From: Asterella californica
Lineage: Eukaryota; Streptophyta; Marchantiopsida; Marchantiales; Aytoniaceae
Direction: 5' to 3'
NCBI GenBank assembly: GCA_036924285.1
Contig: JAYKYS010000004.1
Span: 19,314,001 to 19,378,000 of the forward strand
DNA length: 64,000 bases
Each line of letters starts with the position of its first letter. The stretch's first letter is position 1. This document shows, piece after piece, positions 12,387 through 24,949 of this stretch. The notes under the pieces were generated by a model. That model searched no databases, was not told the origin of the DNA, and saw nothing but the letters and a program-made list of their open reading frames with translations. The position numbers and the translations under genes are program-made.

Positions 12387-14163
12387 TAGATGGAAATATT
12401 TTCAACACTGCTGTGCATACGTACGGCCTTTCTGCTCAAACAAGAGACAAGGTACATAAGGTCAAACTGGTATGCGGGGCTGCGCACGTAAATGCCAAGC
12501 AGTTTTTCTCCTTTTCTCAAAACTGTTCTCGTCATGTAGCCGTTAACTTCCGACTTCGAGAGTCGAGCGGCAAGTCGAGAGTACATATTTACATTTTACT
12601 AGTTGATACCAGTAGCTACTTTACATAGAGTGAAAACCTCAGTAGATGCTGGGGACCTACAAGCCCCTAGGAAAACGAGACTGCAATCCTCAACGTAAGC
12701 ATGGCGGACTAGCTGAAAAGCCAACTAGCAACAAGGATCTTATGGCATGCTTGTCGTTCTTCAGCCTCCTCACCAGCTTCTCACATCATCCACCCTGCAA
12801 TCAGTGAAGTTACCCTCAAATTCTTTTCCAAACGACCATGTTGCTTAACAAGGAGTGCAATGATGAACTAGTAATGCATGACTGATGCAAGATTCGAAAG
12901 GCCATCATGCACGACTTTGGCACTGTTTCACTCTCACAGAGTCATCCGGTTTCATACTCTAAGAGCAGGCATGAACTAAAAAATGCAGAAAAGCACACGT
13001 TGACCAACTCACTATAGGATTCGTCCGAGAGAATGGCAGCTGAGCTAAGGAGCGAGAACCACGCTCAAAGACAGATGTCACACCCAGTAGAATAACCCAG
13101 TGAAGTACACAGAAAGCTCCAGAAAAGAAAGGTAGTCTGTGTGCTATCTTGGAGCGTCAAGTTAGCGTAACTCTGTAACCTAAGGGGACTGACTAATGGG
13201 CATGTGAAGTGCGGCGCCCATTACCTACGATGGTCCCCCTAGGTATTGGAGTGCAAAGTAGTGACATGTACAGTATGCACTGCAAGCTGATTTAAACGAT
13301 ATCAAGAAATCTAATGCAGAACTGAGAACCTGGGCTAAAATACAGTAGAGTGAAAGTGAAAATCAGTAAAGAGCCTCAATGGCGATCCCACAGAAAAAGT
13401 TCAAGAACAGTCAGTAAAAGTGAGGAGTGAAAGGAAAGACCGGTCAGTCGAACAATTTAGTGCACAAAGGTCACTAACGTTTGACCCACTCACTATATGC
13501 CCCCGATATCCTTGTATCTTGACAAGAACATACATATACTGTTTAATAGGCGAACATCAGGCACATCCGGGCACTTGGGACCGAAGTCACAACTAATTAC
13601 AGTAGGTACAAGCAAGCACTCAGTCTATTCCTACATTCAGCCCACTAAACTGCACTTGCTAAACAACAGCCGAGTCTCTTATTTCAACTTTCTCGACGCG
13701 TAACGAACCCATCTTGAGGAGTGAAGGACATCAAGGTTGAAAAGTTCTAGGCCAGTTAAAGAACAAGTCAAAAGTCAGTAATTTCTTCGAAAAGAACGTG
13801 TCGAAATGGTGCCAATTCTGGGAGTACAAACTGCTCTTCTACTGCCTATGGGACATGAGGATCTTCTGTTTGTTAAGTCAAGGAGCTGAACAGCAAGTCT
13901 TGCTCACCAAATAGGCCACTTAAAACTTACTGTCTGAAACTGTAGAGAGTGGGCAGTACTCCGTAACTTCAGTTCACTTGGACGAGGCAAAATCTCTTCA
14001 TCTAAAATGACTCAGAGATACTCAGTGAAATATTTTCATGCACGTGGCATATTCGAATCCATAATGAAAGGAAAAAGGAAGGTCGGGAATACCTGTTTCA
14101 CGATGCAGTTTAAGTTGGCCGTATAACGTCTATTCTCAGACAGTCATAGCCACCTTCCTTGAC
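12387..14163. other. Non-coding stretch 3' of the host gene
   Basis: No convincing coding exon; frames are short and on both strands. The distal 3' untranslated region of the minus-strand host gene would fall in its upper part. It contains an imperfect long stem at 13179-13243: an 11-bp outer stem (CCTAAGGGGAC) with one mismatch and an 8-bp perfect inner stem (TAATGGGC). Confidence 0.5.
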
Positions 14164-16650
14164 TCAAATAGCCCGCTGTATCCATCCAGGTATAGCAATA
14201 GCCATCGGAATACCAAGGCGCTTCAGAAAAATGGCGTAAAGGACGTGCAGCAGGAAAACAAAAGACCCGCTGTTGATTAAGAGCTGCACAACAAGTAAAC
14301 CCCGAGAGTGGTTGTCAGATAAGAAACACAAACATTACCAATAAGCAAGACACCATACAAACATCACAAACACGCAAAACTAAGTTTTCCATTGAGTATG
14401 GAGGACAGATGGAAATACCAGACCAGCGAAGACAAAGTAAATCGCCAACATGCTGGGGATGAGGTTGATGCCCAAGGCGGCCAGGAGGTACGAGAACGAC
14501 GCATGGGCATTAATGGTGATCTTCGCACAAACAGCACAAATTTCAGTGAAAGCAAGTCTTGCTCAAAGAAGACGATCACACATTTTCATTCTACGAAAGA
14601 CCAACAAAAGTAATGTTGTCCGCTTGTACACAAGTACAACATGGAAGAGGTCTTGTTAGCCATACCAGTGCAAGGAGGTTCTCCCTGAGAAGCCAGGACG
14701 ACAACAGAACGAAGCCCATTGCTCCCAAGCTACGCACCTGAAACAATCGGACGGTGCTCATGAATCATACATTGCTCTACCTGCTGGTAGTAAGTTCCGA
14801 GAATAGTAGCATAACGTCCATTTCGAGGTTAGAATACAGTTTCGCGCCACAACAGCGACTATATCATAGCTTTCCAGCTTCCTACAATCTCTCGCCAGCA
14901 ATACGTACACCCAACCGAGGGTAACTTAGGTTGTGAAACAAACAGTGTTCTACTCACAGAACTACCTTGCGGATTTTACTTGGCCGAAAGGACTTGTGAC
15001 AACAGCGACCCAGAGCTATTAATGAACTGTCCGCGTGATAGAGATCGGATTAGTTCATGTAGACGAGAACTTGACTCGGGGCGTCATCTTCTTCGATTCT
15101 CTAGCGAGAAAAGAGTACCTCTTCAACGTTTGCCAAGGACATCAGCTTCAATATTCACGGTCAGACAAGGTTTGTCTCATCGTGACACGAAAGTTTTTGG
15201 CTGGATGCTGCTCAATGGAAGATTAAGACATAAGAGGCGAAAGAAAGTATTCTCACCACAGTGCATACTGCTAATGATAAGAGCCAGTTAAAACGCCACC
15301 TACACAACACAGAAAAGAACTCATGAGGATCTGCAGCAGTACCGCTACACGAGGTCATATAACAGGAAAGGAAGCTCAACGCAAGAACGCGACAGATGAA
15401 CAACCAAACCGATCTGCTAGTAAACTAAATGAGTTATGACCCTCGTTTATTTTATCCCAGAAAAGATAAACTTAACCTCAACACATCCTTGTGCAATTAA
15501 CCTGTGTATCCACTACACGTTGGAATCGAATGAAGAGAAACAAAATCAGAAATCAGCTACCTCCAGAGGGAACCCATTCCTAGCCCCACGAACCCATGCA
15601 TCAGCTGCACAGAAAACCCCATGAAGACCATTTAATTGGAATCAAAGCCAAGATTGAGGCATTCTCCGTGAGGGATAAGAGATAGAACCAGGCTGCCATA
15701 ATTTCAGTGAAGCTGTCAGTACAGACCCAGTTCGAAAGAGGAAGTAAATAGAAACATACCAGGTATGATGCAGCCTTCAAGGGTCCCGCCAGCACTAGAA
15801 GCAACATAGCTGTTCCCAACTAAAGTTGAATGAAACAAATAACGTCAGTATCTCGAACACCCAATTTCAAGCCGGAATCTCAAGCTTCTTTCAATGGTTA
15901 CGATTGAGGATACATCGGACTGCGCATACAAGTGAGAAGGCAGAGATGGTACCATCGTCTTTCTGCCAGCTGCAGCTCCCCATCTCATTGATGATATCAC
16001 CACAGGGAGAGGAAAGAAACAACCCAAGTAGGCCTGCAACAATTGTCCTCCCAATCAGGCCAGACAAGGAAAATCACTGAGTGGGAATTCCCCGAAAAAA
16101 CAGCGACAGTTAGCTACAAACATGATACCATGATGCCAGTTCACCACGATAATTTGAGTGCAATTCTCCCCATAACTAAGGCAAGAATTGCTGAATACCA
16201 AAAACAGGGACCTAAAAGAGCAAAGATACAGCACATTTCTAGAGGAATTCGCACCTCCAGCTGAAACAGATTGCTGAGAAAGTATGCTAACCCAGCTGTA
16301 GCTGCAAGCATGGCACATTCCACGAGCCTCAAGGTGTTCTTCAATTCACTTCCGTCCCCAGTCAACACGCTTCCGTCCCTCACCGGAATCTCCTCGGTGG
16401 AAAATGGCACATCCAATCCTGCTCTCGAAACTAATCCTGCTGGGCCAGTTCTGTCAATGGTGGGCGTATGCCTTTCCAGCGTAGTAAACCTATACTTTCT
16501 CGACAACGGTCGATCAAGCCATAGATCATTCCTAGCGAGCCGACATTCTTTTGACCTGCATCGAAGCCTCAAATTTCCAAGCGGTGGAATTTTATATTTT
16601 ACGGTGTTTCCCGCGATGCTCAGATGGAATCGTTGGATGCACAGAGTCAT
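14164..16650 (-). CDS. DUF2232-type multi-pass membrane protein, probably plastid; 8 exons
   Basis: The gene is rebuilt by eye from eight minus-strand exons: 16255-16650, 15953-16033, 15760-15819, 15561-15604, 15257-15299, 14666-14737, 14419-14520 and 14164-14283. All seven introns are GT-AG and phases join cleanly, giving 305 codons plus TGA. ATG 16648-16650 is the first start after an in-frame TAG. Residues 1 to about 105 are Arg/Ser-rich, like a chloroplast transit peptide. A hydrophobic helix follows near 110-128. Family-like motifs come next: FFPLPVVISSMRWG (exon 2), LVLAGPLKAASYL (exon 3), GSLWRWRFNW (exons 4-5), VLLSSWLLREN (exon 6), and a long hydrophobic C-terminal part with LLHVLYAIFLKRLG (exon 8). 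From memory this pattern matches plant and cyanobacterial DUF2232 (YybS-like) membrane proteins; the biochemical role is unknown to me. There is no frameshift or internal stop. It is the one intact host gene here. Splice sites rest on consensus only; the exon 1 donor (GTGCG) is the weakest. Confidence 0.85.
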
Positions 16651-19600
16651 TGCAACTACTACTTTCCTCGCTCGGAACGAAGTCTAGTTCACTCTTGATC
16701 CAATAGAAAGTCTGCCAAACAAAAGACAAATTCCAAGATCGTCAGGAGATCGGCATTCCTGTCTTCATTCCTGTCCAGACAGAAACAGAATAGCAGAAAA
16801 ACTGAAAGCGAAAGACGATGGTACCCAAATATGCTGTTCAACTGGGAAGGCGTCCAGCGCCGCTAGTGAAGTGAAACATCCAAGCCTCACCTCTGCCAAG
16901 CGTTGCTCTTCATCCTCTCCATCTGGATTTTCGTGGTTAGCAGAGTTGAAAGAAGTCTGAGTACAGTACTTGAACTTACCCATTTCTGTATGGGAACTTA
17001 TCTTTGAGCAACCGTACGCCTTGAATTCATTCTCATGATTTCTTTCTTTTGCTGTTCCACTGGATACATTTTCCTGAGAAAGTTCATGTTGCATGCATAT
17101 ATTCCTCGATGCTATGATCATTCTAAGGTGCTGTTACATAAGAATATCCTGCTCCACGGACTTGTACAGCGAGAAAAATTGGTGACTGTCTGTAATAACC
17201 TTTGTCGTCATTCGGTAGCGTAAATTTAACGCTAACTGAATGTTGAATGAACTGATACAGATAATTTAAAAACCGCCTAACGGATTACTAATATCTTGTT
17301 TCAGTTCAATCCTCAATCATTAAGAAAATGAGTATAATTATTTTTTCTCAATTAAAATCTGAATCATTATGTAAGTCATCATCGACTGTCATGTTGCGTA
17401 CAGTAAGAGTCAAAGTGCTAAATTTAAAGTATTAAATTTACAGTGTTATATTTAGAAAACTAAATTAAAACATGTATGATCTGAAAAAAACACGTGGATC
17501 TTCGAAACAGAAAGAACCATAATCAATGTGAATTACAGATTATGTATCGTACGTATAAATGAACTCTCATTGCCGAATAACAATAAACTCTGAGGCATAA
17601 ATTTACAGCTAACCCTTCTTATGATGAGGATTAAAAATAAATTATAACCCATGTACACTTTCTAAGTGAATATACAGCCTACGATGAATATGCATGCAAA
17701 GTGCATTTATGGCCGAGGAGGAGAAGAAAAAGACAAGGTTTAAATAGGCCACAAAATTATCACGAGCAATTGGCTTACAATTTGCTTCCAAACTATTTAG
17801 TGAAAAATATATTAGCAACATGGAGCAAAGCACAAACTTACGAGAAGACTTGTGCTTGATTGGGTTTGGAAACATATTTTTGAGAGTGATAAAGTTATCT
17901 AAATTCTTTAACTACATTTAAATTACTAAATTTAAATTAAAAATCACTTGGTTCACTTGATTACACATGGTCACTGCAGTTACAAGAAACCCATAAGCAA
18001 CTCATTCAGAACGAACTTTTTTATGATTAAAAGACTTGTTCCTTCCACAAGTAAAAACATCTTGAATTTCTCAGCTTCAATTTATAGCCTAACCCTTTCC
18101 AAGAAGAAGAGTTAAGACATAAATTAAGACTGTATATATTTCTCTCGTTCGACCTTGGAAGAGAGTGAGAATAATATACATGCCATGAACCCTGGATCCG
18201 GACTTCTCATATTTTATCTTTCATACATGCAAATATAAATAAATTTTTAGTATTTATAATTATTTTTGAAGTTTTTTAAGATCTTAAAAATTTTAATTAT
18301 TGTGTTTAAAACATCTCTTTGTCTAATAATATCTTAAGAAAAATAAAATTTTTATATATCTTCATAGATTATAAAGTTTTAAAATTTTATTATAAAGAAT
18401 TTTATTATATAATATTATCAAAGATTCATAACATCTATCCAAAATATAAAATTTATAATTATTATTTAGATATTGATATAAAAATTTATGTTTCTAAAAT
18501 AAAGATTTTAATGATTTTAATGATTTTAAATTACATATTTTTTAAATTATTATATTTATATTTATATTTATATTCAATCTAATAAAAATATCTTTCATGA
18601 GTTCTCACTTAATTTATAGATCACATACACTCGCGACTCGAGGACAATGAATATCAATGTACATGAAATGAATATCTTACATTCTTCTGCTAATAGCAGA
18701 AAACGACACTACACCCAAGAAAAACCTTTCCTTTGTGGTTTTCACAATCGACGTATACACATGCAAACGCATAGTCAATTATATGGGATGACATCTAACT
18801 TTTCTGGCGAGAAAGGTTAGAGTATAAATTAATGTATACATGAAATGGAACTTTAGTAAACATACTTCCGGACTTGTACTTCCAGCAGTGCGTCAGTTTG
18901 TGTCTGATTTATAGGTTATATCCGAATGTACTAGCAGCTCCCAGATTGATTAATACATATTAATTATAGATTAATTAGATTTGTATAATAGTTTATTATA
19001 ATTTTTTTCTATAACATTTATATGTTTTTTGATAAGAACAAACAAAATTCGATGTAAAAGGTTGTGAGGAAGGATATTAGTAGAGAGAGAAAGGTAGACT
19101 GAGTTGCACCAGGGACAGTTAAAAAGGAGAACAAAAATATGGAAGAAGCTAACACTCATTTATGTTCTACAGCATGTATAATGTCTAAAGTTCTAAATGG
19201 TATGATGATAGCATTCAAACTTCCAGTTTTCATAGTGCAGCATTTGAACAGATACAACCAATCCATAATAAAGTGTTGTCCATCATTACATTCAAGGTCT
19301 GTTTTCTTCCACCGTAAGAAAAAAAAAAGCTAGATAAAATTTGCAATCTTTTGATGTTCTCATTTTCTTGATGATGACCATTTTGTCTAAACAACTGTAT
19401 CCTGATAATCATGTCTTTCTTTTATAACATGATAGAGGTCCAATGCAGTTGAAGAAGGCGTTGTTATCAAGATGTGTTTCTTTTTTCTCGTGGGGAGTAG
19501 GAGGATTCTTCTAGTATACAGGATTCATGTTGAATTCTGAAGTCCATAGTAATTCATATTCGCGCACCCAGATCTTATATGGAATAATAGAGGTTGTAAA

Positions 19601-20400
19601 GGATCAGAGCAATCATGCAAATAAGATGATTTTGTCTTTTTCTCTTTATTGCCTCTAATGTTTATTTCTACACAACAATCCACAAAATTTTACGTTCGAT
19701 AGTATACGTTCATACTTTGTTTATGAGATATTTAAGTAGTGTACTTCTTGTAGTCGAGCACAACCTGAGAAGTGCATCACACCTAAAAAGATCAGATATG
19801 ACAGACAGGAAAACTTATGTAATCAACGTAATATATAAATGTTATATACGTAAAACTTATCTGAACGGGAAAATATCAGTAGGATCTTTTGTTTGAAGAA
19901 CCACTCCATCAGTCCGTTTCTCCATAGCCTAACCAAATTCTATAATATTTAGATTCCATTAGCTCGGTGTTGTGTTGTGACACTACTCTTATGTGAATTT
20001 AGCATAGAAATAAGACTATTTTCTGTTTTACATTTTGCAAGTGTTATCTTGAAACTCACCAAGTAGTGTCATATTCACGGTTATTTGTTTGAGAAATGAC
20101 ACATTAGTGAAACATGTCAGTTCAACATTTGCGTTCATTTGGATGGTTCAAAATTTAGATATAAGTGGGTCAAGGATTTGTGAGGATATTCTTATTTGCT
20201 TTATGACTCGTGAATATCTCTTGATGTTCTACATGGAAGATTAAGAGCGAGAGAGTTGTGGCTATGTCCAAATGGCTATGGACATAATGATCCCCGCTCC
20301 AAATCTTTCTCTTCCTCTGAACTCTTTTCTAGCTTCATTGTATCCACCGTGATCATTTCCGACAATAATGAATTTACTTCTACATAGATGGCTTCATGAC
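16651..20400. other. Upstream region of host gene and AT-rich intergenic DNA
   Basis: Directly upstream of the host gene lies a minus-strand open frame of 118 codons from ATG (16765-17121) with no recognisable motif; it may be transcribed leader. From about 17240 the DNA is AT-rich. An extreme AT stretch occupies 18215-18590. Segments near 17608, 18088 and 18805 share words such as CTAACCCTTTC and ATAAATTAA with 31360-31830, suggesting a small dispersed repeat. I found no other gene. Confidence 0.5.
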
Positions 20401-21607
20401 GAGTGTGATGAACTGTCGTGACCTTTAGTCTTAAGATCAGGCGCAGATGCGAACAACAGAACCCTAGTGGACTTGCGCTAGTTCTGAACGCTGCGAGTAA
20501 GACTTAACGACTTGGTTAAGTCAAGAAGTCAAGAACAGATGAACCCTAAGTGGTTCTTTAAACCAAGGTTGGAACATTGGGTTAGGACATCGAGGTCTAC
20601 CCCAAGACAACCCCAAACGGAAGCTGACCTAAGGAGATAAGCCTAGAAACGGACCGAAACATAAGTCTGAGACATGGATTTGAGACGCAAGACGGAGACA
20701 TGGGTCCGGCACAGACGGATCTTGGTTCGAACTCTAGTCTGAACCACAGGGTCCAAGTCTGGCGCTAGACCACAGTTCCTCAGAAAAATCTTAGTGTTGG
20801 AGCTCTAGCGACGTTTTGGATCGTTGACGGAGCTCCACGTAAGATCTCGATGCGACTAAGATTTCATTGGAAAGGTCTTGGCGAGAACTTTCCAGTGATA
20901 TGCAGAACTCCTCAAACTGACATCCGAACTGAGAATTATGATCGATCTCATGATTGGGTTGTAGTATAATTGTCAAAGATCAAAAAGGAGGGCGTGGTCG
21001 CAATCCCGAAAGTATATATGAAAAGGGACTCGGTGCCTGGGTGGGTCAGGACGAGCCATCCGACCCCAGGGTTCGGCGGACGGACTCTAAGGACATGAGG
21101 TGATGGCTGGGCTAGTACCAAGACGCGTTCCGGTCTAGACTTAGACGTCTAGATTTAAAAACAACCCAAGGGCTAGGACAAGACTAAGGAACGAGATGGC
21201 GGGTTAGACCACCGTTCGGGAGCTTAGATCCAGACAGACATCACGAACGGTTGGACCGGTAGACGTGCTGAAGGCACCATTTAGGACGTTGGACTTTATG
21301 GAAAGTCCGTCTCAAGTCATGTTGTGACTTGCTCATGTTTTGAGATCGACCTAGCCGAGTCGAGGTTGGAACTTAGGGAATGTTGAGCTTGAGAGTTACG
21401 GAGACAATCCGGCTCCGGTCCGGATCAAACAGAGTTAAGGTAAGTTGTGCATCATTGCTAACGTGTGATTGTGGTTCTCAGGTTAGCGTTGTGAGTTTCG
21501 TGACTTATTGAACAAGAGCTTCTGTTGGCGCAACAAGGCGGTAGTGATATCATAGCCGACGCTTCGACGAGCGAGAACTTGAGGTAGTGGCTGAGGGTTG
21601 GACGCTT
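20401..21607 (+). other. Probable leader/LTR remnant upstream of a gag pair
   Basis: Composition changes to GC-richer DNA here. It is rich in short words such as GTCTAGACTTAGACG and GTCCAAGTCTGG and lacks an open frame, as expected for the leader or LTR of the gag element that follows. I could not find LTR ends or a convincing primer-binding site. Confidence 0.35.
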
Positions 21608-22576
21608 GAGGAGAGACGTGAGATGCGAAGCGGATCAACGTTCTATGTGAACACTTGGAGCAATGATCGACGTAGGACAGAGTTTCAAGAGGAAGATCAA
21701 GAAACGAGTGACGTCTGACACCGAGATTAGATCGACTCGAGCTAACCCTAAGGTACAGTCAAGGGATGAAAACCGACACCTTTGCTCCAAGGTCAAAGAA
21801 GCTCAAAGTCAGCTGCAACACCTGTGCAGCAAGATGGAGTCTTGCCAATGGTGCTCAACAATTCAAGCGCGGGAAGTCAAGGAGCCTTGTATGCAAAACT
21901 CATCAAAATGACGAAGATCATGCAAAAGGACATGATCTCTAAGGATAAATGTATCGCCGAGCTTGCGGCAAGCCAAGGAACTTCTTCGGTTTTCATGTAT
22001 AGGACGGACTCGCAAAGTTAGGGATTTCTTAACTGAGTTGGACCTATACTTTGAGACGCAACAAGCTAAGGAGTCAGACAAGATGAGAGTGACGATTACG
22101 TTCCTAAATGATCATGCACTTTTCTGATGGATTGCATACAGAGATGAACATGTCTTGACCGTCTCAACGCTTGGTTGGAAAGAGTTCAAGGAGTTGCTCG
22201 CGAGACGATTCACTCCAGAGTATCAAAGGATTCGAGACGATGTTGAGTTGGTAAGACTGAAATAGACGGAGACCTTAAGTGCTTATGTGTGCGAGTTCAG
22301 TGTTAAGCTGGATTCATTCTCCAAGTGAACTGAGGAGACCAAGATATGTATATTTATTTGGGAACTCAAGTCTAGCTCGAAGAATGCTCTCTTTCGGATG
22401 CCGAAGCTATCTGAGACGTGTGCCAAACTTTTGAAACTAGCGGAGCGGATTGGGACGACGAAGTCAATTAACAAAAACCTTTTGAACCACACACCATGGA
22501 CAAGGTTCATAAGAAGAATAAGGCTTCAAGCGACAATGAGATGAGAGTGAGAAGGATCGGAATGACTCTTTTGTTT
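21608..22576 (+). pseudogene. Decayed gypsy gag, tandem copy 1
   Basis: Plus-strand gag. A helical N-terminal segment (LYAKLIKMTKIMQKDM, about 21888-21935) is followed after a frameshift by the Retrotrans_gag core from 22021: FLTELDLYFE, GWKEFKELLARRFTPEYQR and YVCEFSVKLDSF. In-frame stops include TGA in place of Trp in the ALF-W motif (private to this copy). A TAG after LVRLK and a TGA after LDSFSK are both shared with copy 2. No protease or pol follows. Copy 2 starts 969 bp further on. Confidence 0.8.
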
Positions 22577-23480
22577 GAGGAGGGACGTGAGATACGAAGC
22601 GGATTAATGTTTCTAGGTGGACACTTGGAGCAATGGCTGACGTAGGACAGAGTTCCAAGAGGAAGATCAAGAAATGAGTGGTGACACCGTGATTAGATTG
22701 ACTCGAGCTAACCTCGAGGTACAGTGAGGAGACGACAACTGACAACTTTCGTCTCAACGTCAAAGAAGCTCAGGGCCAGCTGCGACACCTGTGCAGCAAG
22801 ATGGAGTCTTGCCAATGGTGTCCAACGATTCAACGCGGGAAGTCAAAGAGCCTTGTATGCAGAACTCATCAAGATGATGAAGACCATGTAAGAGGGCATG
22901 ATCTCTAGAGATAAACGTATCGTTGAGCTTGAGACAAGCCAAGGGACTTCTTCGTTTACCAGGAAGCTTTGTAATACGAATTCGCTGATCTCATTTTCAA
23001 GTATATACGGGCTCACAAAGTTAAGGATTTCTTAATTGAGTTGGACCTATACTTTGAGATGCAACAAGCTAAAGAGTCATAGCGGCGGTTACGTTCCTAA
23101 AGGATAATGCACTTTTCTGGTGGACTGCATACAGAGACGAACATGCCTTGACCGTCTCGGCATTTGGTTGGAAAGGATTAAAGGAATTGCTTGTCCGACG
23201 ATTCACTCTAGAGTATCAAAGGATTTGAGATGGTGTTGAGTTAGTTGGGTTGAAGTAGACGGAGGCCTTAAGTGCTGATGTGCGCAAGTTTAGTGCGAAG
23301 TTGGATTCGTTCTCTAAGTGAACAGAGGAGACCAATATATGTATATTTATTGGAGGACTCAAGTCTAGCTCGAAGAAGGCTCACTTTCGGATGCCGAAGC
23401 TACTTGAGACATGTGCTGAACTTTTGAAACTAGCGGAGCGGACTAAGGACGACGAAGTCCAACAACAAAAACTCTTTGCA
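22577..23480 (+). pseudogene. Decayed gypsy gag, tandem copy 2
   Basis: A direct repeat of the preceding gag, starting with the same GACGTGAGAT-type segment. It keeps FLIELDLYFEMQQAKES (from about 23027), ALFWWTAYRDEH and KELLVRRFTLEYQRI. It shares the TAG and TGA stops of copy 1 and adds its own TGA where copy 1 has CGA (Arg). Shared lesions mean the element was already dead when this segment was duplicated. It breaks off near 23480, where F-type sequence begins. Confidence 0.8.
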
Positions 23481-23499
23481 CAAGTAACGCTGCTCTAAG

Positions 23500-24949
23500 T
23501 TCTAAGATCTGTTCAAACACACAAACACACGGGTTTTGCCTAGAAATCCCGTCTTCTCACAAAACCACGCGTCTTCCAGGCACTCCAAAAGGTGCTCTGG
23601 ACCTAAACAAACAACTACTAACTAAAATACCACACATCTATTCACAGAGAAGTTCGGGAAGACGCTCTTCCTGCTTCCAGATCACTTCTTCCGGTCTTCT
23701 CAGCACCGTCTTCCCGAAGCAATTCTCGGCTTCTGGGGGTTCAACTCATCTTCTCACACCTCCAGAAGACTGTCCTGCTTCGCAAAACTCGACTAGTAAC
23801 GACTGTTACACCTTACTCTTGCACTCACATTCCAACGGGTTAGATTAATCACATGGTGTATGTCCCATGTAGCCTTCCCAGGCTTCTGCCTATGGAAATG
23901 GTCTTCCTGCAGCACTACAATGACATTCACCTTCAGGGAAGCTCAATAGAAGTCTCGGAAGCTCACTAGAAGAAGGTAAGAAGATGAGGAAGATGAGGGA
24001 AAATGGGGAAGAAGAGAAAATCCAAACAAGAGAAAACAAGATGAAAATGAGAAATTAAGATTCCGACAGGCTTCTAGTCCGGATCCTGAATAACAAGCCA
24101 TCCCTGCTTGTAATAGTTTGGGGAGGAAGACAACAAACGTGTGTACAGTTGCACCGTCTTCTACTTGAGGATGTCGTCTTCTGCTGTGAGAAGAAGGCTT
24201 CTTTCTTATTCGCTTCGCTGCTCCGACTACTCTGTCTTCTGTGATCTCTTACCCATCAGACCGCCCGTACGTAGATCCGAAGTGCTCTACTGGATGAGCC
24301 AAGCTGCAATTCCACAACTGCTGACAGTCACCGTCACTCAAGAAGAACACTTCCCATGCACAATCGAGAGTGAATTCAAAGAACCCATCACCCAGAAGAC
24401 ACGGATTAAGCTTCTGTACTCAAATCAGCAATCCATTCCTCGAGAAGATGTCACATTGGCATTGGGAAGCTCACTCCCTCTATTTCCTGCGCCTACTCCT
24501 CGACACAACAGTCTAGTCAACAGGACTGCACGAGGATGCCGTTCCCTGTTCCTAAACTGTACACTACCTCTATCTACATCTTCGAACCACTGCTGGTAAC
24601 GAGTATGCAGACCCCTCCGATATAATCTTAGACTATTCGTATGTCTCTAACAACGGGTGTAGTGTGTGTGTAACTGACTAGATTTCCTACTCTTCGATCC
24701 TACTTATGTCTTCTACCGCGAGAGAAACAGAAGAGACGACCACCAAGGAGAGATGGGCGCTGTCAGCAAGCTGCCACTCCACATGCAAGCCATTTTTCTT
24801 CCTGATTAGCCATCCGCCTTGATGTTCCTACGCTACCTATGCTGCCACATGGTATCCTAACTAATTTTACATTGAAAATTGTCACCCTTAAGATAGCATG
24901 TTCGGTCCTACTAAATTTGGAAAATGTCAACATCGGTTGTGTTCACTAT
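23500..24949. other. F element 3' non-coding region, possible LTR
   Basis: GAAGAC/GTCTTC-rich sequence below the accessory ORF in element sense. A plus-strand frame (24141-24599) has no recognisable motif. It would be the place for a 3' LTR, but I found no second copy to confirm it. Confidence 0.4.

Noticed and set aside
18319..18582. 87-codon plus-strand frame rich in Ile, Tyr and Lys
   Set aside because: Lies in an extreme AT stretch; composition alone explains it.
24141..24599. 152-codon plus-strand frame
   Set aside because: Antisense to element F's 3' non-coding region, with no recognisable motif.
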